Below, piece after piece: positions 33,170-41,905 of a DNA stretch of 64,000 bases. A program made the translations under genes and the position numbers. The stretch covers positions 1,178,001 to 1,242,000 of the forward strand of contig NZ_CP017269.1 of assembly GCF_001750685.1 (NCBI RefSeq), written 5' to 3'. This DNA comes from Geosporobacter ferrireducens (GTDB lineage Bacteria; Bacillota; Clostridia; Peptostreptococcales; Thermotaleaceae). Numbering within the stretch: the stretch's first letter is position 1; every line of letters begins with the position of its first letter. Below the pieces are notes generated by a model, which did no database searches, was not told the DNA's origin, and saw only the letters and a program-made list of their open reading frames with translations.

Positions 33170-33868
33170 CTAGTCATTTCTTCTGCCTAATAACCCTGAA
33201 ATCATTAGCAATCTTAACAATTGAAGTACAGCCATTACTGTAGCAGCTACATAGGTCAGTGCAGCAGCATCCAATACTTTCTTGACAGGTTTTTCTTCCT
33301 CAAAACTAATATAATTCCCTGCAGTTAAGAGGTCTAGTGCCCTGCTGCTGGCGTTGTACTCTACGGGTAATGTAATCAGCTGGAATAGTACTGCAAACAT
33401 AAACACTACAACCCCTAAGCCCGCAAGAGACTGGGAACCCATTAACAATCCAATAAACAATAATGGAAATGCAGCCTGAGAACCAATGCTCGCTAAAGGT
33501 ACAATCATGTTTCTTAAGGATAGCAATGCATATCCTTCATCATGTTGTATAGCATGACCTACCTCATGAGCGGCGATTCCTAAGGCAGCTAGGGAGGTCC
33601 CGTGGTAAATTTTATAGGATAGTCTCAATACTTTACTTCTGGGATCATAATGATCTGTCATATGCCCGCCAACCAACTCTGTTTTCACATCATGCATCCC
33701 CTGTTTTCGCAAAATATCTGAAGCCAGTTGAGCGCCTGTCATTCCAAGCTTAGCCCCATGTTGAACATATTTATTAAAAGTACTTTGTACTTTATTCTGT
33801 GCATACATGGCCAAAAGAATCGCCGGTATAATTAAAATAAAGCTGGGATCATAAAAAAATGGAAACAT
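33170..33868 (-). CDS. YugP-like membrane zinc metallopeptidase
   Basis: A 232-residue protein of the neutral zinc metallopeptidase 2 family. HEVGHAIQHDEGYA (about residues 107-120) holds the HExxH zinc site. Helices at the N-terminus and three near the C-terminus place it in the membrane. VEYNASSRALDLL is a family signature. Its substrates are unknown. It is a single gene with its own terminator. Confidence 0.85.
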   Translation of the reverse strand: MFPFFYDPSFILIIPAILLAMYAQNKVQSTFNKYVQHGAKLGMTGAQLASDILRKQGMHDVKTELVGGHMTDHYDPRSKVLRLSYKIYHGTSLAALGIAAHEVGHAIQHDEGYALLSLRNMIVPLASIGSQAAFPLLFIGLLMGSQSLAGLGVVVFMFAVLFQLITLPVEYNASSRALDLLTAGNYISFEEEKPVKKVLDAAALTYVAATVMAVLQLLRLLMISGLLGRRND

Positions 33869-33927
33869 GTCTTTTCCCCCTTCGAATCGGAAGTTTATAG
33901 AATAAAAAATATATTTAATTCATTTCA

Positions 33928-34212
33928 CTATTCACGTTCTGCTTTATAATCATCCTCTTTACTGCCATGACAAGAGCCTCCATGTCCTGACTTTCGCATC
34001 ATAAACATCATCCCTATGTGCATTAGGGGACAAAGTAAAAATGCAAAAGAAGACAACCTTCCTCCCCCTAAACCAAGCAGAGGCAATGCTGCAATCACCA
34101 GTATCGGCAGCATACAGCAAAGGATCATCATCAATCCATGTTTTAATCCCCCCTTGTGTCCTTCTTTATTACTTTCATGACAGCTTTGTTTTTTTTCATT
34201 TTGTTTTTCCAT
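33928..34212 (-). CDS. small Cys/Met/His-containing membrane protein (DUF2933-like)
   Basis: A 94-residue protein with a His-rich N-terminus (SCHESNKEGHKGG), two helices (HGLMMILCCMLPILVIAALP and FLLCPLMHIGMMFMM) and a tail with HGGSCHG. The pattern matches small DUF2933-type proteins often found near copper genes. The Cys, Met and His suggest soft-metal contact. It lies 13 bases after lgt and may be co-transcribed with it. The family call is from memory. Confidence 0.6.
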   Translation of the reverse strand: MEKQNEKKQSCHESNKEGHKGGLKHGLMMILCCMLPILVIAALPLLGLGGGRLSSFAFLLCPLMHIGMMFMMRKSGHGGSCHGSKEDDYKAERE

Positions 34213-34225
34213 TATTCATTCCTCC

Positions 34226-35068
34226 TTAATATGATGTTCCGTGAATAAAATAATAAAACCAAATGCCTACTGCTGCAATCGCTGGTATGAGAATATATTC
34301 GCCATTTCTTACAGCTGCTGTTTCATTTGCTACATCGATTTGTAGGTTTTCCTGCTTCCTTTTAATAATCTTTCCTGCTATGAAAGCAATTGCGATAATA
34401 CCGACACTGGTAAGATGTGCAATGGAAAACGGTCCAAAGATGATAGGATTTGTTCTGAAAAACTCTACAACAAACCTATTCATTGAAAATCCTACGATAT
34501 ATTTGATGAATAACTGTCCGTCATACTGGATTCTATCACGATTTCTCCAGAGATATCCAAAGAGGATCAAGTCCAGAAGCATTTCATACATCTGTGCTGG
34601 GTGCAGGATTTGATTGTTTATATTAATCCCCCATGGATAGATATTTTTCATTGGTATCCCAAATACATCGCATCCAATTCTACCGATTGCCTGTCCTAGT
34701 ATAATCCCTGGAGCAAAGGTATCTGCAGCCCTCCAGAAAGGTATTTCCTTTTTCTTTGTATACCAATAACCAAACAAGGCTCCTCCGATTAGTGCACCCT
34801 GTATAGATAACCCACCTTGCTGAATCATCAGTATTTCCAACGGATTTCTCATATAATATTCAAAATTGAATGCAACAACATAATACAATCTGGCTCCAAT
34901 GATGCCAGCAAATATCGTGTATAGCGCCAGATCCAGCATATGCTGCTGTTCTAGGCCTTTTCGCTTAGCCTCCCGTGTCATGATCCACAGTCCTGCCAGC
35001 ATTCCTAACATAATGGTAATTCCAAAAAGATAGATCGTAAAGTGTCCAATGCTGAATATCGGTTTCAA
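34226..35068 (-). CDS. lgt: prolipoprotein diacylglyceryl transferase Lgt
   Basis: A 280-residue membrane enzyme that transfers diacylglycerol to the lipobox Cys of lipoproteins. The Lgt signature is IGRIGCDVFGIP, with GGLSIQGALIGG and FFRTNPIIFGP. The start is TTG at 35066-35068, just after GGGGGAAGG. The open frame continues 43 codons upstream, but that part is not Lgt-like. A second lgt elsewhere is likely, so this copy may serve the nearby metal genes. The lipoproteins at 37938 and 42338 are possible substrates. Confidence 0.85.
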   Translation of the reverse strand: MKPIFSIGHFTIYLFGITIMLGMLAGLWIMTREAKRKGLEQQHMLDLALYTIFAGIIGARLYYVVAFNFEYYMRNPLEILMIQQGGLSIQGALIGGALFGYWYTKKKEIPFWRAADTFAPGIILGQAIGRIGCDVFGIPMKNIYPWGININNQILHPAQMYEMLLDLILFGYLWRNRDRIQYDGQLFIKYIVGFSMNRFVVEFFRTNPIIFGPFSIAHLTSVGIIAIAFIAGKIIKRKQENLQIDVANETAAVRNGEYILIPAIAAVGIWFYYFIHGTSY

Positions 35069-35236
35069 CAGCCTTCCCCCTTTCTTAATAGAATTATATG
35101 CAAATTGTATGCCAACTTTTTTAACCTTAAACATACCCCTTCCGTTATAGGGCGTGTACGAATATTTTAATATTTTTGTTAACAGAACACACTTCATATC
35201 TCTAAAGAATATATTGACTGTAAAATATAAATATTA

Positions 35237-35641
35237 ATGAAAGGGGATTGTTTTATGTCCGACCATCCTGTGGACCATAAGCCCACGTACCCTGTTGATG
35301 TTACAAAGCCTCCGCATCATAAGCATCATCCAATAGTAGAGACCATTCAAAACTGTGAAGCCGTCTGTGAGCACATGACTACCCATTTGAAGCACAGATA
35401 TGACATTCATTATCGTGTGAGACAACTGCAATTTTTAAGGGACTGTGCCGACATCTGTGGCCTAACCGCAAAGTTTATCGCAAGAAATAGCTGCTTTGCG
35501 AAACAGGCAGCTACTCTATGTGCTTATATTTGTGAGGTTTGCGGTGCAGAATGTGCAAGATTCCCGGATGCAGAGTCACAAAGCTGCGCTCAGATATGTA
35601 TGCACTGCGCTAGAGAATGTCGTGCCTTTGTAATAATGTAG
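35237..35641 (+). CDS. four-helix-bundle copper-binding protein (Csp-like)
   Basis: A 134-residue Cys-rich protein. After a His-rich N-terminus (HHKHHP), helices carry CEAVCEH, CADICGL, CFAKQAATLCAYICEVCGAEC and CAQICMHCARECRAF. This is the Cys pattern of copper-storage Csp proteins, whose bundle core binds many Cu(I). There is no signal peptide, so it is cytosolic. GAAAGGGG precedes the ATG. Divergent from lgt and convergent with the TauE/cupredoxin gene. Confidence 0.8.
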   Translation: MKGDCFMSDHPVDHKPTYPVDVTKPPHHKHHPIVETIQNCEAVCEHMTTHLKHRYDIHYRVRQLQFLRDCADICGLTAKFIARNSCFAKQAATLCAYICEVCGAECARFPDAESQSCAQICMHCARECRAFVIM

Positions 35642-35685
35642 CTATAGAAGCGTGATTGAGAATCTTGATTTATCTATCCAAAGTC

Positions 35686-35712
35686 GTAGGGGCAGACCTG
35701 AGTGTCTGCCCA
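35686..35712. repeat. single GTAGGGGC-type palindrome
   Basis: GGGCAGAC pairs with GTCTGCCC around CTGAGT and is preceded by GTAG. The same module appears inside the element at 41906-42163. The 373-base gap 35642-36014 otherwise holds the terminator and the candidate small RNA below. Confidence 0.65.
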
Positions 35713-35771
35713 CATCATTTCCGGAAGGACACGTAGATCCTCCCTTCCCAGAATTTAGAGGAAAAGTGAGG

Positions 35772-35804
35772 TTTAAAAAAAAGCTAGTGAAACACTCACT
35801 AGCT
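35772..35804 (-). terminator. terminator, minus strand
   Basis: AGCTAGTGA pairs with TCACTAGCT around a 5-base loop. On the minus strand TTTTTTTT follows directly. It serves either readthrough from the gene at 36015 or the candidate small RNA starting near 35850. Confidence 0.8.
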
Positions 35805-35850
35805 ATAAATATATATTTTAAAGGGGGGAACCTTTAAAACATTATCAATC
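35772..35850 (-). ncRNA. candidate sigma-54-dependent small RNA
   Basis: A sigma-54 site (35861-35875) points into a region with no minus-strand gene. The expected transcript of about 75-80 bases contains a 9-bp hairpin (TTTTAAAGG / CCTTTAAAA with a C-rich loop) and ends in the strong terminator at 35782-35804. No open frame of use is present. Inferred from signals only. Confidence 0.4.
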
Positions 35851-35860
35851 TATAATATAA

Positions 35861-35875
35861 GCAAAAATCATGCCA
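35861..35875 (-). promoter_or_regulatory. sigma-54 promoter facing a gene-free region
   Basis: The minus strand reads TGGCATGATTTTTGC, differing by one or two bases from the sites at 29251 and 33024. No protein gene lies downstream before the terminator at 35782. Confidence 0.65.
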
Positions 35876-36014
35876 AGATTTATCATTAGCATTTATCACG
35901 ATTCCTGAGTACATATGGCTATTTCATTGTACCATTTGATACACAATATATAGGATATCCTACAACTATTCACCGTATCTTGCCAAATTGTTCTTTTATA
36001 TAGATACTTTCTTT

Positions 36015-37742
36015 TTAATGACAGCTTGCTCCTTCACCATCCGGTACCTCTATAATCGTGTCCTCTAATTTCTTCAGGTTTACGCGATTTAAATCATTCA
36101 CAATCACGATTTTACCCACAAAATTGTCTGTCCCGGATGTAAAAGTCAGCTCACCCGGACTATTTGGCGTAAATTTTATTTCATTCTGCCCTTCTTTTAA
36201 TGGTTGAACAAATCCTGCATCCGGTATGGTTACGATACTATTAAACCAATCTATCTCTTCTACATTGATCACCCAGCGGGTTGGGATTCCTTTTTGTACT
36301 ACCAGGATATTAGGGCTATAGGATGAACCATCTACGTTCATTTCAATAATTTGCGTATTTCCATCGATTCTCGCTGCAGCGGCCTTATTTTCTATCTCCC
36401 ATATTCCTTTGGAAGACCCCTGATTGTCTGAAATGCTGTTATCTATGTTATCAAGATTTTTTACAGCTGTAAGCCTTGTAGTAATCATTCCCATCCAACA
36501 GGTAATTCGGATAGGTCCTTCCTTCATAGGTGTAAATTCCATCACTGGATTCGCTGAGCTTAGGTCAGCCTCTATTCCATATTCAGGAATAATGATAGGA
36601 TTATTACATCCATTAATGCTTTGTACATCTAACTTGATCTTCACAGGAATACCTACCTGGACCACTTGCACATCCGGTATGTATCCTCTATTGTTTACAA
36701 TCAGATTCACAACTTGCCTTCCGTCTTCTACTACCACCTTTTTTGTTTCATTTTGAACGGTTTTTGATAACCCAAAATCTAATGCAACACCAGATAATGA
36801 TAAGCCCCGATTAAGCATAACAATGCCTAAAACCATAACCAATGCAGCACTAATTTTCATCATGCTTCTGCTTAATCTGCCATTAATAATAGAAGTAACA
36901 GCTCCAAAGAGGAAAAGAAGCGGCACTGTACCTACGCTGAAAAAAAACATAGATAGTGCACCCTTTGTAATGCTTCCTGTTCCCAGAGCATATAACTGCA
37001 TGGTTTGCAGTGGTCCACAGGGCATAAAACCATTAAAAAGTCCAACAATAAAAGGTCTTATCGGATTAGAAGTTCTAATTTTCTCAAGAGAAATCCCTGG
37101 AATTCTAAATCCCAATAAATTCGGCAAATGTAAAATATTCAGCATTTTAAGCCCTAACAAAATCATGAATACACCGGCTCCAATTGCGATCATTCCTTTA
37201 AATTGTCCTGAAGGAGTGATCACAGCACCCAATCCGCCTACAATTCCCCCGACAATCGTATAGGATACAACTCTTCCCACATTGTATAGTAATGAGGGCA
37301 TAAATTTTCCCTTGCCTTCATCTGAATGGACGCTTTGAGACAATGCAATCCCACCGCACATCGCAATACAATGCACAGAAGTTAAAAGCCCCACCAGAAA
37401 AATCAAGCTGTAACTCATGCCTTCTGATACCTGAGGAATAAAATTGAAACCGATGGTGTTTTGTATGATATAAAAACCTCCAAATAAAAGAATTAATAGA
37501 AGCACAATACTTTTCACAGAATCCTTTGGTTTTTCTAAAACCTCATAGCCTTGTTTCTCAATAACTTCTATGAACCTTTCCCGAGAAATTCTGTTTTGAT
37601 CAAATACAATTTCCACCTTCGTCCGCCGAAAGGAAGCCTTTACCTCATAAACACCATCCAATCCGGAAATCGCAGCCTCAATTCTCGTTTCACAACTTCC
37701 ACAAGTCATTCCATCTAAATAAAACATAACTTTTTTTTCCAT
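36015..37742 (-). CDS. HMA - TauE/SafE (UreH-like) transporter - double cupredoxin fusion
   Basis: A 575-residue protein. Residues 1-67 form a heavy-metal-associated domain with MTCGSC. Residues about 75-320 form a TauE/SafE or UreH-like membrane domain with six to seven helices (SVHCIAMCGGIALSQ, FMPCGPLQTMQLYALGTGS). Residues about 330-575 contain two cupredoxin-like domains (VGIPVKIKLD ... CWMGM and KGIPTRWVIN ... TSGTDNF). Such fusions are linked to copper or silver export in anaerobes. The ending GEGASCH adds Cys and His. A sigma-54-like site lies upstream at 37802. Confidence 0.8.
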   Translation of the reverse strand: MEKKVMFYLDGMTCGSCETRIEAAISGLDGVYEVKASFRRTKVEIVFDQNRISRERFIEVIEKQGYEVLEKPKDSVKSIVLLLILLFGGFYIIQNTIGFNFIPQVSEGMSYSLIFLVGLLTSVHCIAMCGGIALSQSVHSDEGKGKFMPSLLYNVGRVVSYTIVGGIVGGLGAVITPSGQFKGMIAIGAGVFMILLGLKMLNILHLPNLLGFRIPGISLEKIRTSNPIRPFIVGLFNGFMPCGPLQTMQLYALGTGSITKGALSMFFFSVGTVPLLFLFGAVTSIINGRLSRSMMKISAALVMVLGIVMLNRGLSLSGVALDFGLSKTVQNETKKVVVEDGRQVVNLIVNNRGYIPDVQVVQVGIPVKIKLDVQSINGCNNPIIIPEYGIEADLSSANPVMEFTPMKEGPIRITCWMGMITTRLTAVKNLDNIDNSISDNQGSSKGIWEIENKAAAARIDGNTQIIEMNVDGSSYSPNILVVQKGIPTRWVINVEEIDWFNSIVTIPDAGFVQPLKEGQNEIKFTPNSPGELTFTSGTDNFVGKIVIVNDLNRVNLKKLEDTIIEVPDGEGASCH

Positions 37743-37801
37743 ACTCCCACCCCTATTTTCACTTAATCAGTGCTTTCATATATAATCCTTTAGCATAAAC
37801 A

Positions 37802-37816
37802 GCAAAAACCGTGCCA
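37802..37816 (-). promoter_or_regulatory. sigma-54-like site upstream of the TauE fusion gene
   Basis: The minus strand reads TGGCACGGTTTTTGC, a full -24/-12 match 60 bases before the ATG. It overlaps the arm and T-run of a terminator hairpin (37809-37841), so the match could be accidental. Confidence 0.5.
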
Positions 37817-37841
37817 GAATATCATTTTATTCTGTACACGG
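37809..37841 (-). terminator. terminator after the lipoprotein gene
   Basis: CCGTG and CACGG plus AGAATA and TATTCT form an interrupted stem. On the minus strand TTTTT follows. It ends the copA-copZ-csoR-lipoprotein transcript. Confidence 0.65.
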
Positions 37842-37937
37842 CTTTATATCATTGTTAGAGACATATTTGCCTATTAAAATAGCTTTTTCGTTTGTTTCTG
37901 ACTGTACTTTTTCATACTATCACTGTAGCATATGCTA

Positions 37938-38615
37938 CTATTTTAAGTCAAAGGGTCTTAATAATTTATCTACTTCAAACTTTTTGCCATTTTCCATCAT
38001 CTCAACCTTTGCAAATACCCATCCCTCTACTTGATCCGGATTTACACCTGCATCAATAAATGGCTGGGGATTTAGGACAAATACAATATCTTTATCGTTC
38101 TTCGTCATGTCTTTCGCCCACTCGAACATGTTCCCTTCACCTAATGCAATGCCATAGTGATCCAGGGCTTCATGATATCCAATAAGATCTCTCTTTGTTT
38201 CTACAATCTTCTTGAAAGCGTCTAGCGGAGTCGCTTCGCCGCTGTAATTAAATTTCTCTTCTCCCAATGCAAAATTCATCGCCAATCTGCCTGTTTCAGA
38301 ATCATAAACATAGTTCTCAGGCAGTTTTGCCAAATCAAGGCCTGCACCGATAAAAGGCGCAGCATCAAATTCAATAATGCTGTCAGCTTCTGTAGCGCTG
38401 AAATCCTTGCTCCATTTGAATTCATCCCCTGCAGGTGATTCTAAGGTCCAACTATTTTTCTCCTCATCAAAGGTTACATTCGCTGATGCTGCCGTCAGCA
38501 CCTCTTCAAAGGAGCTTACAGCTACCTTACCAACAACATCGGTTGATTGACATGCAGAAAATACAAAAGTCATACCTACTGTGGCAGCTAATAGTAATGT
38601 CTTTTTCATATTCAT
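37938..38615 (-). CDS. lipoprotein of unknown function with internal repeat
   Basis: A 225-residue lipoprotein. The signal peptide ends in the lipobox FSAC (about residues 19-22). The mature part has two related halves. One runs through DEFKWSKDFSATEADSIIEFDAAPFIGAGLDLAKLPENYV in outline, the other through MFEWAKDMTKNDKDIVFVLNPQPFIDAGVNP and EGWVF in outline (about residues 45-120 and 140-215). Function unknown. It lies after csoR in the copper operon and may bind copper outside the cell, but it has few Met, His or Cys. Confidence 0.65.
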   Translation of the reverse strand: MNMKKTLLLAATVGMTFVFSACQSTDVVGKVAVSSFEEVLTAASANVTFDEEKNSWTLESPAGDEFKWSKDFSATEADSIIEFDAAPFIGAGLDLAKLPENYVYDSETGRLAMNFALGEEKFNYSGEATPLDAFKKIVETKRDLIGYHEALDHYGIALGEGNMFEWAKDMTKNDKDIVFVLNPQPFIDAGVNPDQVEGWVFAKVEMMENGKKFEVDKLLRPFDLK

Positions 38616-38651
38616 CCTTATTCCTCCAGTTAAATGATCATTTATATGGGT

Positions 38652-38987
38652 TTATTTCATCATTTTTTCAATGGTATATAAAAGCTCGTCTACTACTTCA
38701 TTTTCCCCAGCTTGGATTCTGCTGATCAGACAGCTTTTCATATGATTTTCCAAGAGAAGCTTACTGACAGATTTCATTGCTGATTGAACGGCTGCTATTT
38801 GGATTAATACATCATCACAATAGATATCCTTTTCAATCATCCCTTTAATTCCTCGAACTTGCCCTTCAATCCGATTGAGTCGGGTGATCAGCGCTTGTTT
38901 CGTTTTTTCTGATCTGCTTGAAGTCCTTTGATGACAACCTTCTAAGCAGTTCTCATGCTCTTCTATATTCTGCTTTGGATCATCCAT
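38652..38987 (-). CDS. csoR: copper-sensing repressor CsoR
   Basis: A 111-residue DUF156 repressor. RLNRIEGQVRGIKGMIE is the family core. The Cu(I) ligands are Cys57, His82 and Cys86, with the same spacing as Cys36, His61 and Cys65 of Mycobacterium CsoR. The N-terminus has extra Cys/His (ENCLEGCHQ). It represses the copA operon until Cu(I) binds. Its likely operator is at 41808-41824. Confidence 0.9.
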   Translation of the reverse strand: MDDPKQNIEEHENCLEGCHQRTSSRSEKTKQALITRLNRIEGQVRGIKGMIEKDIYCDDVLIQIAAVQSAMKSVSKLLLENHMKSCLISRIQAGENEVVDELLYTIEKMMK

Positions 38988-39016
38988 AGGGCTCCCTCCG
39001 TTCTACAAATTTCTAG

Positions 39017-39232
39017 TTATAATCCCTTGATCCCTACTACATCGTATCCTGCTTCTTCAATAGCACCTTTGATTTGCTCATCGGATAGTTCCTGATTCAT
39101 TTCTACTACTGCATTTTTTCCTTTTAGATCAACTACTACACTTACAACTCCTGCTAACTCTTTTAATGCCTCTTCTACGTGTCTTACACAATGACCACAG
39201 CTCATTCCTTCAATTGAAACTAATTTTTTCAT
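39017..39232 (-). CDS. copZ: copper chaperone CopZ
   Basis: A 71-residue HMA-domain protein with MSCGHC near residue 10 and the beta-alpha-beta-beta-alpha-beta length of CopZ. It carries Cu(I) to CopA. It lies between copA (30 bases upstream) and csoR. Confidence 0.9.
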   Translation of the reverse strand: MKKLVSIEGMSCGHCVRHVEEALKELAGVVSVVVDLKGKNAVVEMNQELSDEQIKGAIEEAGYDVVGIKGL

Positions 39233-39262
39233 TTTTATTTCCTCCTTGATGATAAAGTTTTT

Positions 39263-41728
39263 TTATTTATAAGGTTTAAAGTTTTTTAATCTTAATGCAT
39301 TTGTCAGTACGGATACAGAACTTAGAGACATAGCCGCTGCAGCAAACACAGGGTTTAGTTTAGGTCCACCAAATGCATATAATAAGCCGGCAGCCAGGGG
39401 AATCCCTGCTATATTATAGGCAAAGGCCCAGAATAGATTCTGCTTAATATTTCTTAGTGTACTCTTACTTAACTGAATGGCTGTTGGTACATCCATCAAG
39501 TCACTTCGCATTAATACAATATCTGCAGATTCCATTGCCACATCTGTACCTGAACCGATAGCAATTCCAATATCTGCCTGCGCTAGTGCCGGTGCGTCGT
39601 TGATTCCATCTCCAACCATGGCTACCTTTTTGCCTTCCTCCTGCAGTTTTTTTACTTCATTGGCTTTATCTTCAGGCAACACCTCTGCTAAAACTCTATC
39701 GATTCCAACTTGCTTTGCGATTGCTTGTGCAGTTTTCTTATTATCACCCGTTATCATAGCCACTTCAATGCCCATTTCATGAAGCCTTTTGATTGCTTTG
39801 GCACTGCTTTCCTTCACCACATCGGCTACTGCAATAATTCCAGCCAACTGATCTCCTATTGCCATATACATCGGTGTTTTGCCTTCTGATGCCAACCGGT
39901 CTGATTCGTCCTCCAACTGTGTCAGTGCTATATTTCTTTCTGCCATAAGCTTTCTATTCCCTAGGAGGACCACCTGTCCATCCAGCTCTACCTCAATACC
40001 ATGACCTGGTATCGCTAAGAATCTGTCCAGTTTCAACATCACCAGATTTTCCTTTTCTGCTCCACGCACAATAGCCTCACCCAATGGATGCTCTGATCCC
40101 TTTTCTGCGGATGCAGCAATTTGAAGCAGTTTATTTCGGTCGATCACATCCGTGGTGACAATATCGGTGACCTCCGGTCTCCCCTCCGTAATGGTTCCAG
40201 TTTTATCAAATACGATGGTCTGTACTTTATGGGTAGTTTCGAGGGCTTCTCCCCCTTTAATCAGTACGCCATACTCTGCGCCTTTACCAGTTCCAACCAT
40301 GATCGCAGTCGGTGTTGCCAGTCCAAGGGCGCAAGGGCAGGCAATTACAAGTACCGCAATAAAGATTGTCAAGGCAAAAACAGTATCTTGGCCGCTAAAA
40401 TACCAGATGAATGCGGACAGGGTAGCAATCACAAATACAATCGGTACAAAGTAGCCGGATACAATATCTGCCATCTGGGCAATCGGTGCTTTGGAGCCTT
40501 GCGCATCCTCTACCAGCTTGATAATCTGCGCCAATGCGGTATCAGTGCCTACTTTTGTTGCTCTAAATTTGATAGAGCCGTGCTTATTGATACTTGCACC
40601 AATCACTTTATCTCCTACTTTTTTATCTACCGGAATACTTTCACCGGTTAACATAGATTCATCAATTGTAGTGTGACCTTCGATGACTTCGCCATCTACC
40701 GGAATTTTTTCACCCGGCTTTACAAGTATAATATCCCCTACTTCTACTTCTTCTATCGGTATTTCTATTTCTTTATCCTCTTGAATAACAATCGCTGTTT
40801 TTGGTGCCAATCCCATCAGCTTTTTAATGGCCTCTGAGGTTCTTCCCTTTGATACAGCCTCTAAGTATTTACCTAGAAGAATCAATGTAATAATTACCCC
40901 GGCTGTCTCAAAATATAGATCATCTACATACATAAAATCATAGATAGAGATTCTGTAAATTGAGTATATGCTGTAAATTACGGCTGCAGCCGTTCCCATG
41001 GCAATCAATGAATCCATATTCGGACTGCGGCGAATAATTGCCTTAAATCCCACAGTATAAAACTTATATCCCGCTATGATTACCGGAATTACCAATACCA
41101 ACTCTACTAATCCATATAACAATGGAAACTGCATCGGCTCCAACCATGCTGGAAGTTTCCAGCCTAACCATGGCACCATAGGTCCCATGGCGATATACAC
41201 AAGGGGTATTGTAAATATGGCGGATATAACGAACTTGATCCACAGCGTCTTGATTTCTTTTTCTTTTCTTTCTTTATCTTCATCTACTCTATTTTTATTT
41301 TCAACCTCTAAAGGGGTATAGCCTGCCTTGGTGATTGCCTGTTTTATTTCAGACAGCCGTATATCTTTAGGATTGTATTTAACGCTTACCTTTTCAGTAG
41401 CAAAGTTAACGGCCACGCTCTCTACACCTTTCAGTTTTCCAACAGCCTTCTCGATGGCTTTTGCACATGCTGCACAAGTCATCCCCGATACAGGCATCGA
41501 AACTTCTTTTGTATCATCTTCTTCCTTTGCTTCATAGCCAGCTTTTAAAACGGCGGCTTTTATTTGCTCTATGGATACTTTATCCCCATCAAAATCTACA
41601 TTCATTTTTTCAGTAGCATAATTCACACTAACCTTCTCAACACCATCCAGTTTGCCTACTGCTCTTTCTGCTGCTTTGGCGCACGCGGCACAGGTCATCC
41701 CTAGAACCTTCAGATTTTCCGTTTGCAT
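39263..41728 (-). CDS. copA: Cu(I)-exporting P1B-type ATPase CopA
   Basis: An 821-residue pump. Two N-terminal HMA domains each carry MTCAAC. The membrane CPC motif ([12 protein letters not shown]), phosphorylation site [15 protein letters not shown] locus (GSEHPLGEA) and [11 protein letters not shown] are all present. The C-terminal helices have [11 protein letters not shown] and [15 protein letters not shown], typical of the copper subgroup. The ATG at 41726-41728 has AAGGAG eight bases upstream. A GTG three codons earlier overlaps that site. First gene of the copper operon. Confidence 0.95.
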   Translation of the reverse strand: MQTENLKVLGMTCAACAKAAERAVGKLDGVEKVSVNYATEKMNVDFDGDKVSIEQIKAAVLKAGYEAKEEDDTKEVSMPVSGMTCAACAKAIEKAVGKLKGVESVAVNFATEKVSVKYNPKDIRLSEIKQAITKAGYTPLEVENKNRVDEDKERKEKEIKTLWIKFVISAIFTIPLVYIAMGPMVPWLGWKLPAWLEPMQFPLLYGLVELVLVIPVIIAGYKFYTVGFKAIIRRSPNMDSLIAMGTAAAVIYSIYSIYRISIYDFMYVDDLYFETAGVIITLILLGKYLEAVSKGRTSEAIKKLMGLAPKTAIVIQEDKEIEIPIEEVEVGDIILVKPGEKIPVDGEVIEGHTTIDESMLTGESIPVDKKVGDKVIGASINKHGSIKFRATKVGTDTALAQIIKLVEDAQGSKAPIAQMADIVSGYFVPIVFVIATLSAFIWYFSGQDTVFALTIFIAVLVIACPCALGLATPTAIMVGTGKGAEYGVLIKGGEALETTHKVQTIVFDKTGTITEGRPEVTDIVTTDVIDRNKLLQIAASAEKGSEHPLGEAIVRGAEKENLVMLKLDRFLAIPGHGIEVELDGQVVLLGNRKLMAERNIALTQLEDESDRLASEGKTPMYMAIGDQLAGIIAVADVVKESSAKAIKRLHEMGIEVAMITGDNKKTAQAIAKQVGIDRVLAEVLPEDKANEVKKLQEEGKKVAMVGDGINDAPALAQADIGIAIGSGTDVAMESADIVLMRSDLMDVPTAIQLSKSTLRNIKQNLFWAFAYNIAGIPLAAGLLYAFGGPKLNPVFAAAAMSLSSVSVLTNALRLKNFKPYK

Positions 41729-41807
41729 TCCTCTCACTCCTTTAAATTCCCTTATTCAATCTAAGAAATATCTTATAAATAAAATTGCTTTATTTTAGCT
41801 TCATACC

Positions 41808-41824
41808 ATACCCCCCTTGGGTAT
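41808..41824 (-). promoter_or_regulatory. CsoR operator of the copA operon
   Basis: ATACCC...GGGTAT dyad with a G-tract, the usual CsoR box shape, placed just downstream of the -10 so bound repressor would block transcription. Confidence 0.7.
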
Positions 41825-41833
41825 CTTGATTCT

Positions 41834-41862
41834 ATGTTAAACCTTCTTCTAGATCTTGTCAA
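41834..41862 (-). promoter_or_regulatory. sigma-A promoter of the copA operon
   Basis: On the minus strand TTGACA (41857-41862), 17 bases, then TAACAT (41834-41839), about 105 bases before copA. Confidence 0.7.
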
Positions 41863-41905
41863 TAGGTTTTCAAAGAAATTTTTTCAAAGTTTTCATTTTC
41901 GCATA

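Noticed and set aside
35652..35837. 61-residue plus-strand open frame after the Csp-like gene
   Set aside because: It runs through a palindrome and a terminator, has no ribosome binding site and its sequence is not protein-like.
37802..37841. Certain sigma-54 control of the TauE fusion gene
   Set aside because: The -24/-12 match coincides with a terminator stem and T-run, so it was kept only as a possible site.
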